Of a DNA stretch of 64,000 nucleotides, positions 9,107-19,855 are shown one piece after another; the stretch's first letter is position 1, and every line of letters begins with the position of its first letter. A program made the translations under genes and the position numbers. Under the pieces are notes generated by a model. It was given only the letters and a program-made list of their open reading frames with translations, was not told where the DNA came from and made no database searches. This stretch comes from Gammaproteobacteria bacterium UBA4421 (GTDB taxonomy: Bacteria > Pseudomonadota > Gammaproteobacteria > Pseudomonadales > Azotimanducaceae): assembly GCA_002389675.1 (NCBI GenBank), contig DGQF01000028.1:62001-126000 (forward strand). Direction: 5' to 3'.

Positions 9107-10433
9107 TCCGCGGCGCGTTACGCCCATCAGTAAGTGGCTCGTTGGTGCATTGTGTTATTTGCTGGCCTGGTCCGTTTGGGCGACGGTATTGCAAGGTGTG
9201 CGCGTCCATGAGGCGCCCGATTCGACGCGAATTGTATTTGATACCGACGGCGCTGCCCAATACACGGTGAACGTGCTTGAAAATCCCCATCGAGTCTATG
9301 TGGATCTTAAAGGCGCGACCCCGGGTGTTGGTTTTGATCCGCAAAGCGTGATCATTAATGGCCAGCGGATTCAGAATTTACGTGGCGCTAAACATGCCGA
9401 ATATTATCGATTGGTAATCGAGACGAACGGTTTTTTGCAGCCGAAGTCTTTTACCCTTACGCCGACCAAACCTTATGGTCATCGATTGGTGATTGATTTA
9501 TATGAGCCTCAACCGGCTAAATCTTTGGCCCCTGTTCAACCGGCGTCAAAAAATCGAGACGTGGTGATTGCCATCGACGCAGGGCATGGTGGTGATGATC
9601 CAGGTGCAATTGGGCCAAAGAAGGTCTATGAAAAAAAAGTGGTGCTGCAGATTGCGCGCAAGGTTGAAAAATACGTGAGCGCAGCTCCGGGCTTGCGTGG
9701 CGAGTTAATCCGCACGGGTGATTATTATTTGTCGTTGGAAAAGCGTACGGAGCTTGCGCGCAAGAAACGAGCGGATTTATTTGTTTCGATTCATGCGGAT
9801 GCCTTTAAACAGTCCACGGTCACCGGTGCGTCTGTGTATACCCTTTCTGATCACGGGGCAACCAGCGAAACGGCGGCTTGGTTGGCAGAACGTGAAAATC
9901 GAGCCGATTTGTTGGGCGGTGTCGGAGACGTGAGCCTGACCGACAAAGATCCCGTTCTGGCTCAAGTGCTCTTGGATTTGTCGATGGACGGCAACCGTCT
10001 GCAAAGTATCAGTGCAGGTGAAGTGGTTTTGGCAAATCTGGGACGCATTACAAAATTACATAAGCGGCGTGTTGAGCAAGCGGCGTTCATTGTTTTACGC
10101 TCGCCGGACATGCCGTCTATGCTGATCGAAACAGGTTTTATATCTAATCCAAGCGAGGCTAAACGCCTCTCTCAAGCGGAACACCAGGACAAGCTGGCGC
10201 GTGCCATTGCGCAGGGTATTGAGCAGTACATGCGAGAAAATCCGCCGCCCGGATCTTTACTTGCAGCCCTTCGTGCTTCGCCGGTCGACGTGCAATATAC
10301 AATTGTCCGGGGCGATACACTCTCTTCTATCGCTCAGCGTTATGGCATTAGCTCAAAACAACTGAAACAGAAAAATAGTTTGCGCAGCGACCGGATAAAA
10401 GTAGGGCAAAAATTGATGATTCCAGGTGCATGA
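9084..10433 (+). CDS. amiB: N-acetylmuramoyl-L-alanine amidase AmiB/AmiC type
   Basis: A 449-residue periplasmic zinc amidase that splits septal peptidoglycan at cell division. From the N-terminus: a signal peptide (core WLVGALCYLLAWSVWA), an AMIN domain (about 35-130, VHEAPDSTRIVF), a linker, an Amidase_3 domain (IAIDAGHGGDDPGAIGP carries the first zinc histidine; VYEKKVVL the glutamate; SIHADAF the next histidine; MLIETGFISN the catalytic end), and a C-terminal LysM domain (VRGDTLSSIAQRYGIS). The start is uncertain: ATG 9084 is used, while TTG 9093 or 9099 would also give a full signal peptide. It overlaps tsaE by 23 bp. Confidence 0.93.
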   Translation: MWWLFLTNPRRVTPISKWLVGALCYLLAWSVWATVLQGVRVHEAPDSTRIVFDTDGAAQYTVNVLENPHRVYVDLKGATPGVGFDPQSVIINGQRIQNLRGAKHAEYYRLVIETNGFLQPKSFTLTPTKPYGHRLVIDLYEPQPAKSLAPVQPASKNRDVVIAIDAGHGGDDPGAIGPKKVYEKKVVLQIARKVEKYVSAAPGLRGELIRTGDYYLSLEKRTELARKKRADLFVSIHADAFKQSTVTGASVYTLSDHGATSETAAWLAERENRADLLGGVGDVSLTDKDPVLAQVLLDLSMDGNRLQSISAGEVVLANLGRITKLHKRRVEQAAFIVLRSPDMPSMLIETGFISNPSEAKRLSQAEHQDKLARAIAQGIEQYMRENPPPGSLLAALRASPVDVQYTIVRGDTLSSIAQRYGISSKQLKQKNSLRSDRIKVGQKLMIPGA

Positions 10434-12279
10434 GTTGACTTCGCCTCGTATCAAGCGTCTGTCCAGTTTTGTCGCCGACCAGATTGCGGCTGGTGAAGTG
10501 GTCGAGCGGCCCGCCAGCATTGTTAAGGAGCTGTTGGAAAATTCTCTGGATGCGGATGCCAAACAGATTAATGTGCGTATTGAAGGCGGCGGCGTCAGCC
10601 TTATTTGGGTTGAGGATGATGGTTTTGGCATGCGCCCGGAAGACCTCGCGCTGGCGCTTGAACGCCACGCCACAAGTAAAATAGTAGATGCGGAAGACCT
10701 GTTGGGGATTGAAAGCTTAGGTTTTCGTGGTGAGGCACTTGCCAGTGTCGCGTCAGTGGCTCGCGTGCGCATCAGTTCCTCACTGCGGGGGTCGAAAGTT
10801 GGCGCCGTGCGCGAGGTTCACGGCGGTGAGCTTGTGCAGGCATCGCCCGTTGCGCACAACTCGGGATCTACCATTGAAGTGAGGGATCTGTTTTTCAATA
10901 CGCCGGCCCGGCGTAAGTTTTTAAAAACCGAGCGCACCGAAGTGGCGCAGATTGAGCAGGTTGTGAGGCGTTTAAGCCTGGCAAATATGGCGGTTGGGTT
11001 TTCGTTGCGCCAGGCAGCGGGCCAAATAGCCAATGGGCGTGCATTGTCTTTTCCTGCGGGCCGCATAGAACAGCGGCTCGGGCAGGTGTTAACCCCTGAG
11101 TTTGTGGCTAACAGCGTGGTGATTGACGAGCAGCGCGACGATTTGCGTCTGCACGGCTGGGTGGGCCTGCCGCAACATCATCGGCGGTTGTCCGATCAAC
11201 AGTATTTTTATGTTAACGGGCGCGCGATTGGCGACAAACTGGTCGGTCATGCCATTCGTCAAGCATATCGGGACGTAATGTTTCATGGTCGGCATCCGGT
11301 CTATGTGTTGTTCTTAGAGGTACCGCAGAGTGGGGTCGATGTTAATGTGCACCCGACCAAGCATGAGGTGCGATTTCGCGACGCGCGTCGAGTGCATGAC
11401 TTTATCTTTGCGAGCTTGAATCGCGCGTTAAGCGATATACGGCCAGGGCGTACCGAGGTGCCGAATGAGGGGCGTGCGCAAAATGCGCCAGATGGTTCGC
11501 CGCCGCGGTCCGATGATTTTACGCAGCGCAGCACAGCGCCGCTCTATCAGCCGAGCCAGCCGGTTCTAAACGCTTCGGTTCCGGGCGGTTTTGCGCAGCT
11601 TGTTGCACAAACTAAAGGCACCAGTTTTTCAAACCCATCACAGGGCCCATACGCCTATTCTGGAGTTCCCAGCAGTGCAGCGCCGGGGGCCGAGATGCCG
11701 CCTCTGGGTTATGCGATCGGTCAATTGCAGGGCGTTTACATTTTGGCTCAGAACGCAGAAGGACTGGTGATGGTGGATATGCATGCGGCACATGAGCGCG
11801 TCACGTATGAAAAACTCAAGCGTCAGGCCGCGTCAGCGACCATTGCGCGTCAGCGCCTGTTAGTGCCAGAGAACATTGATGTGACCGTGGCAGAAGCAGA
11901 TTTGATAGAGGAGGTGGCAGAGCTTCTAGAGGCCTCCGGTTTGCTAATCGAGCGCATAGGGTTGCAGTCAGTGTGCTTACGTGAGGTGCCGGCACTGCTG
12001 ACAAAAAAAGATCTCAAAGGCATGCTAAAAGATTTCTTGGCGGAACTGGCCGCGTTTGGCAGTAGTGACGAGCTGTTGCGTGGTCGTCTGGACCTCTTAA
12101 GCTCAATTGCCTGTCACGGCTCTGTGCGCGCTAACAGACAATTGAGCATTGCGGAAATGAATGCCCTGTTGCGCGATATGGAGACCACCGAGAATGCTGG
12201 TTTGTGTAATCACGGACGACCGACTTATTTTATGCGGTCTTTAGATGAACTGGATAAGCTCTTTTACCGTGGGCAATAG
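10426..12279 (+). CDS. mutL: DNA mismatch repair protein MutL
   Basis: A 617-residue mismatch repair ATPase. The N-terminal GHKL domain shows IAAGEVVERPASIVKELLENSLDA, DDGFGM and GFRGEALASV. A poorly conserved linker (about 340-430) leads to the dimerisation domain, which carries DMHAAHERVTYE, matching the DxHAxxExxxxE metal-binding motif of endonuclease-active MutL, and later ACHGSVRANR and CNHGRPT. This MutL should therefore nick DNA itself, as in MutH-lacking bacteria such as Pseudomonas. The start may be GTG 10426 (overlapping the amiB stop) or TTG 10435. Confidence 0.96.
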   Translation: MHELTSPRIKRLSSFVADQIAAGEVVERPASIVKELLENSLDADAKQINVRIEGGGVSLIWVEDDGFGMRPEDLALALERHATSKIVDAEDLLGIESLGFRGEALASVASVARVRISSSLRGSKVGAVREVHGGELVQASPVAHNSGSTIEVRDLFFNTPARRKFLKTERTEVAQIEQVVRRLSLANMAVGFSLRQAAGQIANGRALSFPAGRIEQRLGQVLTPEFVANSVVIDEQRDDLRLHGWVGLPQHHRRLSDQQYFYVNGRAIGDKLVGHAIRQAYRDVMFHGRHPVYVLFLEVPQSGVDVNVHPTKHEVRFRDARRVHDFIFASLNRALSDIRPGRTEVPNEGRAQNAPDGSPPRSDDFTQRSTAPLYQPSQPVLNASVPGGFAQLVAQTKGTSFSNPSQGPYAYSGVPSSAAPGAEMPPLGYAIGQLQGVYILAQNAEGLVMVDMHAAHERVTYEKLKRQAASATIARQRLLVPENIDVTVAEADLIEEVAELLEASGLLIERIGLQSVCLREVPALLTKKDLKGMLKDFLAELAAFGSSDELLRGRLDLLSSIACHGSVRANRQLSIAEMNALLRDMETTENAGLCNHGRPTYFMRSLDELDKLFYRGQ

Positions 12280-12312
12280 CGTCCTGTTCGGGTGTGCTTA
12301 GGTCATATTCGT

Positions 12313-13260
12313 ATGCCAAGGCAAATTATTTTGTTGTTGGGTCCGACCGGCGTTGGCAAGACCAAGGTCGCCTGTGCGTTGCAGGATCGCTTGGCGGACC
12401 GATGTCCAACCGAGTTGATCAGTGTGGACTCAACATTGGTCTATCGAGGGATGGATATCGGCTCTGCCAAGCCCACTCCTGCTGAATTAAAGGCCAATCC
12501 GCATAAGCTGATTGATATTCGTGATCCGCAAGACACTTACACTGCAGCTGATTTTGTGACTGATGCGGATGCCTGCGTCCAGGCAGCATTATCGGAGAAA
12601 AAATTACCGGTCATTGTGGGCGGCTCTATGCTCTACGCCAATCGTTTTGTGCGCGGCATCGCTGAATTGCCAAGGGCTGATCCGGTGGTGCGTTTGCAAC
12701 TTCAGGCTGAGTTTGATCTTCGTGGAGGTGATGCGCTGCATGCGGAGTTGCTCGCCGTAGACCCGGCGGCGGCGGCTAAAATTCACCCCCGAAACGCGCA
12801 ACGCTTATTGCGCGCGCTTGAGGTTATCCGCTTGACGGGGAGGGCGATCAGTGAGCAATGGCTGGCTCACAATAGCCCCGGTGCGGCGGACAGGCTTGAT
12901 GCACAGATTCATATCTGGGCGATTGTGCCTGACGATCGATTGCGGCTTCATCAGCGTATTACGCAACGTTTTGACGCGATGTTGGCAGCGGGGTTTGAGC
13001 AGGAGTTACAGCGACTCATACAAAGCCCTGATATACATGCTGAGTTGCCGTCGATGCGTGCCGTTGGCTACCGTCAGGGTTTACAATATTTGGCCGGTGA
13101 GATTGATGCGCAGGCGTTCCGCGAGCAAGCACTTGCTGCCACCCGGAGGCTCGCAAAGCGCCAGCTGACTTGGTTGCGGCAGTGGCCAGAGATAAATTCC
13201 CTGAACTGGGGGGACGCCGATGAAGTGGCGGGGCGTGTAGCAGAGCAGCTGCGTTTGTAG
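12313..13260 (+). CDS. miaA: tRNA dimethylallyltransferase
   Basis: A 315-residue enzyme that adds the dimethylallyl group to A37 of tRNAs reading UNN codons, the first step to ms2i6A. The P-loop GPTGVGKT is at the N-terminus, the DS in LISVDSTLVYRGMDIGSAKP and the VVGGSMLY motif follow, and RQLTWLRQW closes the protein. The ATG at 12313 is preferred to a GTG at 12292. It lies between mutL and hfq, the standard gammaproteobacterial order. Confidence 0.96.
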   Translation: MPRQIILLLGPTGVGKTKVACALQDRLADRCPTELISVDSTLVYRGMDIGSAKPTPAELKANPHKLIDIRDPQDTYTAADFVTDADACVQAALSEKKLPVIVGGSMLYANRFVRGIAELPRADPVVRLQLQAEFDLRGGDALHAELLAVDPAAAAKIHPRNAQRLLRALEVIRLTGRAISEQWLAHNSPGAADRLDAQIHIWAIVPDDRLRLHQRITQRFDAMLAAGFEQELQRLIQSPDIHAELPSMRAVGYRQGLQYLAGEIDAQAFREQALAATRRLAKRQLTWLRQWPEINSLNWGDADEVAGRVAEQLRL

Positions 13261-13356
13261 GATGCTACGACACGGATGATGACGGCGTTACGTTGCGGTC
13301 ATTCCATGTTAGGCTTAACGCTCGAGGCGTCGTGGAGACACTCAAAGGAGTACAAG

Positions 13357-13593
13357 ATGTCAAAGGGACATAGTTTACAAGATCCCTACCTAAACGCGCT
13401 TCGCAAAGAGCGCGTTCCCGTAGCCATATACCTGGTGAACGGAATCAAACTACAGGGACAGATAGAATCGTTTGACCAGTTTGTGGTTCTGCTGAGAAAT
13501 TCAGTCAGCCAAATGGTCTATAAGCACGCGATTTCTACGGTGGTGCCGTCGCGTAATGTGAATATTTCAGCGGCCAGTAGTGAAGAGGAGTAG
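13357..13593 (+). CDS. hfq: RNA chaperone Hfq
   Basis: A 78-residue Sm-like protein that forms a hexameric ring and pairs small RNAs with mRNAs. Gln8, the [15 protein letters not shown] strand and the YKH motif at residues 55-57 are all present. The tail after the Sm fold is only about a dozen residues and ends in SSEEE, so this is a short, Pseudomonas-like Hfq without the long E. coli C-terminal extension. The start is fixed by AAAGGAG six bases before ATG 13357. Confidence 0.97.
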   Translation: MSKGHSLQDPYLNALRKERVPVAIYLVNGIKLQGQIESFDQFVVLLRNSVSQMVYKHAISTVVPSRNVNISAASSEEE

Positions 13594-13642
13594 TGGGAAG
13601 GTCCCATTGTTGAGGGATTGAGCGCTAGAAGCAGAGCCAAAC

Positions 13643-14941
13643 ATGTTATTTGAGCGACCTGAAGCTGGGCACCATGCGGTGGTTCTGCACGTTGAATTGA
13701 AATCTCAAGCGAATCCGGATAGGGACGAATTTGTTGAGCTGGCGAAGTCTGCTCAGCTGGCTGTGGCGGATGTTGTCGTTGCGCGGCGCGATGCACCGCA
13801 TCCCAAAACGTACGTGGGTAAGGGTAAGGTTGAGGAAATTCGCGCGGTTTTGGAGCACGCTCAAGCGGATTTACTGTTAATTAATCACGAGTTATCCGCC
13901 GGCCAACAGCGTTCTTTGGAAGGATCCTTAGCGTGTCGAGTGATCACGCGCACGGAGTTGATTTTGACGATCTTCGCGACGCGGGCGCGCAGTCATGAAG
14001 GGCAACTTCAGGTTGAGTTGGCGCAGTTGAAGCATGCGCAAACCCGATTGGTGCGTGGGTGGACGCATCTTGATCGCCAAAAAGGCGGCATTGGTTTGCG
14101 TGGTGCGGGTGAGAAACAGATTGAGCTTGATCAGCGGATGCTCAGCGATCGAGTAAAGGCCGTTGAAAAAAAATTGGCGGCGGTCAGTAAGCGCCGAGGG
14201 CAAAGTCGGCGCGGCCGAGGCCGCCGCGGTACACCAACGATTGCGTTGGTGGGTTATACCAATGCAGGCAAATCAACGCTCTTTAATGCCATGACCAATG
14301 CGGCTGTTTATGCCGAGGATCAGCTGTTCGCAACGCTCGATCCAACCATGCGTAAAGTAGACGTGCCGGGCGTGCGTGATGTTGTATTAGCGGATACGGT
14401 GGGTTTTGTCAGTCTGCTGCCACATGCGTTGATAGAGGCGTTCAAGGCGACGTTGGAAGAAGTGGTGCATGCGGATTTATTGCTGCACGTGATTGATGTG
14501 GCTGATCCACTTCGGGCAGAACGTGTGCAGCAAGTTCAGGACGTGCTGAAAGAAATTGGTGCTGCGGATGTTCCTGAAATACAGGTGCTGAATAAGATAG
14601 ACTTGCTGACGGAAGAAGCAGCGCAGATGGACAGCGGTTTAGGCTTGCAAAAACTGGCGGTGAGCGCAAAGTGTGGCTTGGGCATAGGTGCTCTGGTGTC
14701 GCGCATTGGTGCACAGCTGGGTGTTGTGGCGCCGCATGAGGTATTGCTTGATCCTGCAGACGGGCGCACAAGGGCTTGGCTGTATCGATCGGGCGCAGTA
14801 CTGGAGGAAAAAACCAGTGAAGAAGGGAGTGTACAGTTAACCCTTCAGGCCGACGAAGCGCTGATAGCACAGCTTCAAACACTACCCCAAGTGGTAATGC
14901 GTGGTGCGTCGGTGCTTCCTGAAGTTTCTTTGGGAAACTAA
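13643..14941 (+). CDS. hflX: GTPase HflX
   Basis: A 432-residue ribosome-associated GTPase that splits stalled or heat-damaged 70S ribosomes. The N-terminal HflX domain holds PHPKTYVGKGKVEEI, a glycine-rich linker (GIGLRGAGEKQIELD) follows, and the G domain shows G1 GYTNAGKST, G2/G3 around FATLDPT and ADTVGFV, and G4 NKID. Length is normal. It sits between hfq and hflK, its usual place, with about 50 bp on each side. Confidence 0.96.
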   Translation: MLFERPEAGHHAVVLHVELKSQANPDRDEFVELAKSAQLAVADVVVARRDAPHPKTYVGKGKVEEIRAVLEHAQADLLLINHELSAGQQRSLEGSLACRVITRTELILTIFATRARSHEGQLQVELAQLKHAQTRLVRGWTHLDRQKGGIGLRGAGEKQIELDQRMLSDRVKAVEKKLAAVSKRRGQSRRGRGRRGTPTIALVGYTNAGKSTLFNAMTNAAVYAEDQLFATLDPTMRKVDVPGVRDVVLADTVGFVSLLPHALIEAFKATLEEVVHADLLLHVIDVADPLRAERVQQVQDVLKEIGAADVPEIQVLNKIDLLTEEAAQMDSGLGLQKLAVSAKCGLGIGALVSRIGAQLGVVAPHEVLLDPADGRTRAWLYRSGAVLEEKTSEEGSVQLTLQADEALIAQLQTLPQVVMRGASVLPEVSLGN

Positions 14942-14993
14942 AAGCGGTTCAGTTGAGAATTGATTGAACTAATTAATTAAAGCGGAGAAAACA

Positions 14994-16142
14994 ATGGCGT
15001 GGAATGAGCCGGGTGACGGTGATAAGAACAAAGATCCATGGGGCAACAGAGGAGACCAGGGACCGCCGGATCTGGACGAGGCGATACGCAAACTGCAATC
15101 GCAGCTTTCAGGCATTTTCGGCGGCAAACGCGGTGGCGGCGGCGGCGCAAAAGGGGGGGCCAGTCTCTCTGGTGGATTGCTAGGATTAATCGGTTTTGCC
15201 TTGTTGGCAATCTACGCATTTGCTGGCGTATATCAGGTCGACCAGCAGGAGCGCGGCTTGGTGTTCCGATTTGGCGCGGCTCAGGACGTCCTGAAAGATC
15301 CGGGGTTGCACTGGAATCCGCCATTGATAGATGTTGTTGAATTGGTGAACGTGACCCAAGTACGTTCTCATAATGCGCAATCAATGATGCTTACCAAAGA
15401 CGAAAACATTGTTGATGTGAACCTGACGGTCCAGTGGGTTGTTGATGACGCGAAGGCATATCGGGTGAACGTAAAGAATCCTGAAGTGAGTCTAGACCAC
15501 GCGACGGAAAGTGCTTTGCGGCATGTTGTTGGTAGCTCCACAATGAATCAGGTGATTACCGATGGTCGTGAGGCGATCGCAGCAGAAGTGCAGTCGCGCT
15601 TGCAGGATTATTTGAACACATATGGCACTGGCATTTTTGTGCGCAAGGTGAATATTGATCGCAGTGCTCCTCCGAGCCAGGTTCAGGACGCGTTTAATGA
15701 TGTGCAGAAAGCCAAAGAAGACCAGCAGCGCTTCGTTAACCAAGCAACCGCTTACCAGGAGCAGGTGATTCCGGAAGCTCGTGGGCGAGCGCAACGCCAG
15801 ATCGAAGAAGCAAGTGCATATCGCGATCAGGTGATTGCCCGTTCAACTGGTGAAGCGAACCGCTTCGAGAGCTTGCTCAACGAATACATGCTGGCCAAAG
15901 AGGTTACGCGTGATCGGCTATACATTACTGCGCTGGAATCTGTAATGAGTAATGCCAGCAAAGTCATGATCGATGTTGATGGCGGGAATAACATGATGTA
16001 TCTACCGTTGGACCAACTCACTCGGAAATCTGCCGCCGGAGCGGGTGAAATTGATCAGACGATGATGGATAACGCGGTTGAGAGAATTTTGCGTGAAGTG
16101 AATGCAGCACGTGCCAACTCATCTCGAACGCGCAGTAATTAG
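14994..16142 (+). CDS. hflK: FtsH protease modulator HflK
   Basis: A 382-residue stomatin/prohibitin-family membrane protein that with HflC forms the large periplasmic cage around FtsH. It has a glycine-rich cytoplasmic N-terminus typical of HflK (GGKRGGGGGAKGG near residues 43-55), one transmembrane helix (about 62-80), a SPFH domain (VDQQERGLVFRFG onward) and a coiled-coil rich C-terminal half. GGAGAAAAC upstream gives a plausible ribosome binding site. hflC follows after 10 bp. Confidence 0.96.
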   Translation: MAWNEPGDGDKNKDPWGNRGDQGPPDLDEAIRKLQSQLSGIFGGKRGGGGGAKGGASLSGGLLGLIGFALLAIYAFAGVYQVDQQERGLVFRFGAAQDVLKDPGLHWNPPLIDVVELVNVTQVRSHNAQSMMLTKDENIVDVNLTVQWVVDDAKAYRVNVKNPEVSLDHATESALRHVVGSSTMNQVITDGREAIAAEVQSRLQDYLNTYGTGIFVRKVNIDRSAPPSQVQDAFNDVQKAKEDQQRFVNQATAYQEQVIPEARGRAQRQIEEASAYRDQVIARSTGEANRFESLLNEYMLAKEVTRDRLYITALESVMSNASKVMIDVDGGNNMMYLPLDQLTRKSAAGAGEIDQTMMDNAVERILREVNAARANSSRTRSN

Positions 16143-16152
16143 GAGAATATAA

Positions 16153-17019
16153 ATGTCGATTAAAGCACTGGTCAGTCTAGCTTTAGCTTTAGTGGTGATG
16201 GTGTTCGCAAGTCAGGCCCTTTATAAGGTGCATGAAACCGAGCGCGCAATTCTGCTCGAGTTTGGTAATTTGGTGGACGCTGATGTAAAACCCGGGTTGC
16301 ACTTCAAATTGCCAATTGCGCAAGATGCGAAGATGTTTGACGCGCGTGTATTAACACTCGATTCTAGTCCGGAAACCTACTACACCCTGGAGAAAAAGCC
16401 GTTACAGGTAGATTCTTTTGTTAAGTGGCGCGTGGCAGATGTTGCCTCATTTTACGAGAGCGCTTCGTTTGATCTGCGTCGTGCTGAACGATTGCTACAA
16501 GAGCGTGTTAACGAGGGTCTGCGTAATCAAATCAGTCGTCGCGACATGAATGAGGTGATCTCCGGCGAGCGGGATGAACTGATGGAAGAATTACGGGCAG
16601 ATCTCGACGATGTGATGCGTGCCAATGGCATTGAGGTGATCGATGTGCGCGTCAAGCGAATTGATTTGCCCATGGAAGTGTCGACTTCTGTATATGAGCG
16701 AATGAATTCCGAGCGAGAAATTGAAGCGCGCCAGTTTCGTGCGCAGGGTCAGGAAAAGTCGCTGGCTATCCGTGCCAATGCGGATCGGCAGGCTGTTGTC
16801 ATCGAGGCGGAGGCCTACCGGGAGAGTGAGGAGTTGCGAGGCGAAGGCGACGCTCAGTCCGCGGTTATTTATGCCTCGGCGTTCAATAAAGACCCTGAGT
16901 TTTACCAGTTTTATCGCAGCATAAACGCCTACGTGAAGGTATTCGGCGATAAAGGGGATTTGCTCGTTATTGATCCAAATAGCGAATTCTTTAAATATTT
17001 GAAGAATGGTAACGAGTGA
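16153..17019 (+). CDS. hflC: FtsH protease modulator HflC
   Basis: A 288-residue SPFH-domain partner of HflK. An N-terminal signal anchor (LVSLALALVVMVFASQALY) is followed by the band-7 domain (VHETERAILLEFG) and a helical C-terminal region with RAQGQEKSLAIRANADRQ. The ribosome binding site is AGGAG, 7 bases before ATG 16153. It forms an operon with hflK and regulates FtsH access to membrane substrates. The small DUF2065 gene that often follows hflC is not present here. Confidence 0.96.
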   Translation: MSIKALVSLALALVVMVFASQALYKVHETERAILLEFGNLVDADVKPGLHFKLPIAQDAKMFDARVLTLDSSPETYYTLEKKPLQVDSFVKWRVADVASFYESASFDLRRAERLLQERVNEGLRNQISRRDMNEVISGERDELMEELRADLDDVMRANGIEVIDVRVKRIDLPMEVSTSVYERMNSEREIEARQFRAQGQEKSLAIRANADRQAVVIEAEAYRESEELRGEGDAQSAVIYASAFNKDPEFYQFYRSINAYVKVFGDKGDLLVIDPNSEFFKYLKNGNE

Positions 17020-17040
17020 GGGTTTGGTGCTTCGGGGGGT

Positions 17041-17065
17041 GGCTGTCTGTTAGGGCAGCCAACCT
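17041..17065 (+). terminator. Possible weak terminator after hflC
   Basis: GGCTG (17041-17045) pairs with CAGCC (17056-17060), and the next bases AACC/GGT can extend the stem with one mismatch. The downstream T run is poor, so it may only attenuate transcription into hisZ. Confidence 0.3.
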
Positions 17066-17099
17066 TTACTCATCTGTTCAAGGGCGGTTTATCTAACGC

Positions 17100-18278
17100 A
17101 TGAAAACATTCTGGCGATTGCCGCGTGGGGTGGATGAGCTACTGCCCCCGGCAGCTTGGGAACTGGAAACACTTCGGCGGCAGGCCTTAGACTTGTTTGT
17201 TAGTTGGGGTTTTGACTTTGTCGAACCGCCGATAATCGAGTATCTGGATGCTCTGCTAGTCGGTAGCGGCGAAGACTTAGATTTGCAAACGCTCAAGATG
17301 GTAGATCAAGTCAGCGGCAAGCAGATGGGCGTGCGTGCAGATATGACCTCTCAGGCGGTGCGAATTGATGCGCATAGCTTGGTAACAGATGATGTTCAGC
17401 GATTGTGTTATGTCGGCCCGGTCGTGTTTGCCAACCCTCAAATTTCCCAAACTTCCCGGGTGCCGATCAAAGCAGGTGCTGAGATTTTTGGTGCGGTAAA
17501 TCTTGCCGCGGACGCAGAAGTCATAGCGCTTATGCTGGAGACGATGAAGGTAGCTGCAATCCGCGAGCCTGTTTTGTTACTCGGGCACATGGGTATTTAT
17601 CGAGGCTTGGTAACTGCTTTGATAGCCAGCGGTGCGTTGCATCGCGAACATGAGCGTGAATTGTTTGGATGTGTCCAGCGCAAATCCGAAACAGATATTG
17701 CGACGCTTCTGGATCAGTCCGATTTGGCAAAAATGTTGATTCGCTTGCCCTCCCTCATGGGTGGTATCGATGTGCTGGTTAAGGTCCGTGAAGCCTTGAA
17801 AGATGGCCCCCCGGATGTCCTGGCGGCCCTCGTTCAGCTTGAGGAGTTGGTGGCCTTGGTGACCGCGCAGAATGATGATGTGGTTGTTCGTATAGATGTT
17901 GCCGAGCTGTCCGGTTATGGGTACCACAACGGTCCAGTTTTTGCTGTCTATCACCCGGAACACGGCAAGGCGCTTGCTCAAGGTGGCCGTTATGATGGCG
18001 TGGGTGAGGCGTTTGGTCGGCCTCGTCCGGCGACGGGATTTGATCTGGATTTAAAGAATCTTATTGGCGGTGCCATGGGCTTAGATGTTATTTTTGCGCC
18101 GTTTGTGGCATCCGGTGAGCGCACTCAACTCCATCAAGCGGTAATTTCATTGCGCGCGCAAGGGGAGCGGGTGAGTTATGCGCTCAGTGAAGACGAGCCG
18201 TTACCGCGAGGATGCCAACGTGCGCTTAAGAAAGTTGGTGGCCAGTGGCAGGTGACCAGCCACCGAGCGAAACCCTAA
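17100..18278 (+). CDS. hisZ: ATP phosphoribosyltransferase regulatory subunit HisZ
   Basis: A 392-residue class II aminoacyl-tRNA-synthetase-like protein without tRNA ligase activity. It pairs with a short-form HisG to catalyse and regulate the first step of histidine synthesis. The N-terminal LPRGVDELLPPAAWELE and VEPPIIEYLDALL, the RADMTSQAVRIDA block and the late QGGRYDGVGEAFG are typical. It lies between hflKC and purA, as in Pseudomonas. Its presence predicts a short HisG elsewhere in the genome. Confidence 0.94.
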   Translation: MKTFWRLPRGVDELLPPAAWELETLRRQALDLFVSWGFDFVEPPIIEYLDALLVGSGEDLDLQTLKMVDQVSGKQMGVRADMTSQAVRIDAHSLVTDDVQRLCYVGPVVFANPQISQTSRVPIKAGAEIFGAVNLAADAEVIALMLETMKVAAIREPVLLLGHMGIYRGLVTALIASGALHREHERELFGCVQRKSETDIATLLDQSDLAKMLIRLPSLMGGIDVLVKVREALKDGPPDVLAALVQLEELVALVTAQNDDVVVRIDVAELSGYGYHNGPVFAVYHPEHGKALAQGGRYDGVGEAFGRPRPATGFDLDLKNLIGGAMGLDVIFAPFVASGERTQLHQAVISLRAQGERVSYALSEDEPLPRGCQRALKKVGGQWQVTSHRAKP

Positions 18279-18285
18279 ACAATAA

Positions 18286-19599
<1,314 letters not shown>

Positions 19600-19608
19600 G
19601 AGTTCGCT

Positions 19609-19800
19609 GTGGATTCAAAATTGCTCGAGATGTTGGTTTGTCCTGTCAGCAAGGGGCGGTTGGCGTACAAAAAAGAGCAGCAAGAATTATGGTGTCGTGT
19701 GAGTCGGCTGGCTTATCCGATTCAAGATGGGTTCCCAGTGATGATTGAAGACCAAGCGCGTGAATTGAACGATGAAGAATGGGCAAGCTTGTCCGTCTAG
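19609..19800 (+). CDS. Trm112/YcaR family protein
   Basis: A 63-residue small protein with the [14 protein letters not shown] start and the ARLAYPI-like segment ([15 protein letters not shown]) of the Trm112 family. Bacterial members often have only the first CP pair and an unclear role; in other domains Trm112 activates methyltransferases. It starts at GTG 19609 with TTAGGAG just upstream, within 10 bp of the purA stop, so it is cotranscribed with purA. In other gammaproteobacteria this gene is usually beside lpxK/kdsB, so the location is less common. Confidence 0.85.
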   Translation: MDSKLLEMLVCPVSKGRLAYKKEQQELWCRVSRLAYPIQDGFPVMIEDQARELNDEEWASLSV

Positions 19801-19855
19801 CCGGTACCTGCAGATTCTCTTGGAAATCCCTAGAATAGGGAATAAAGGAAGATAA

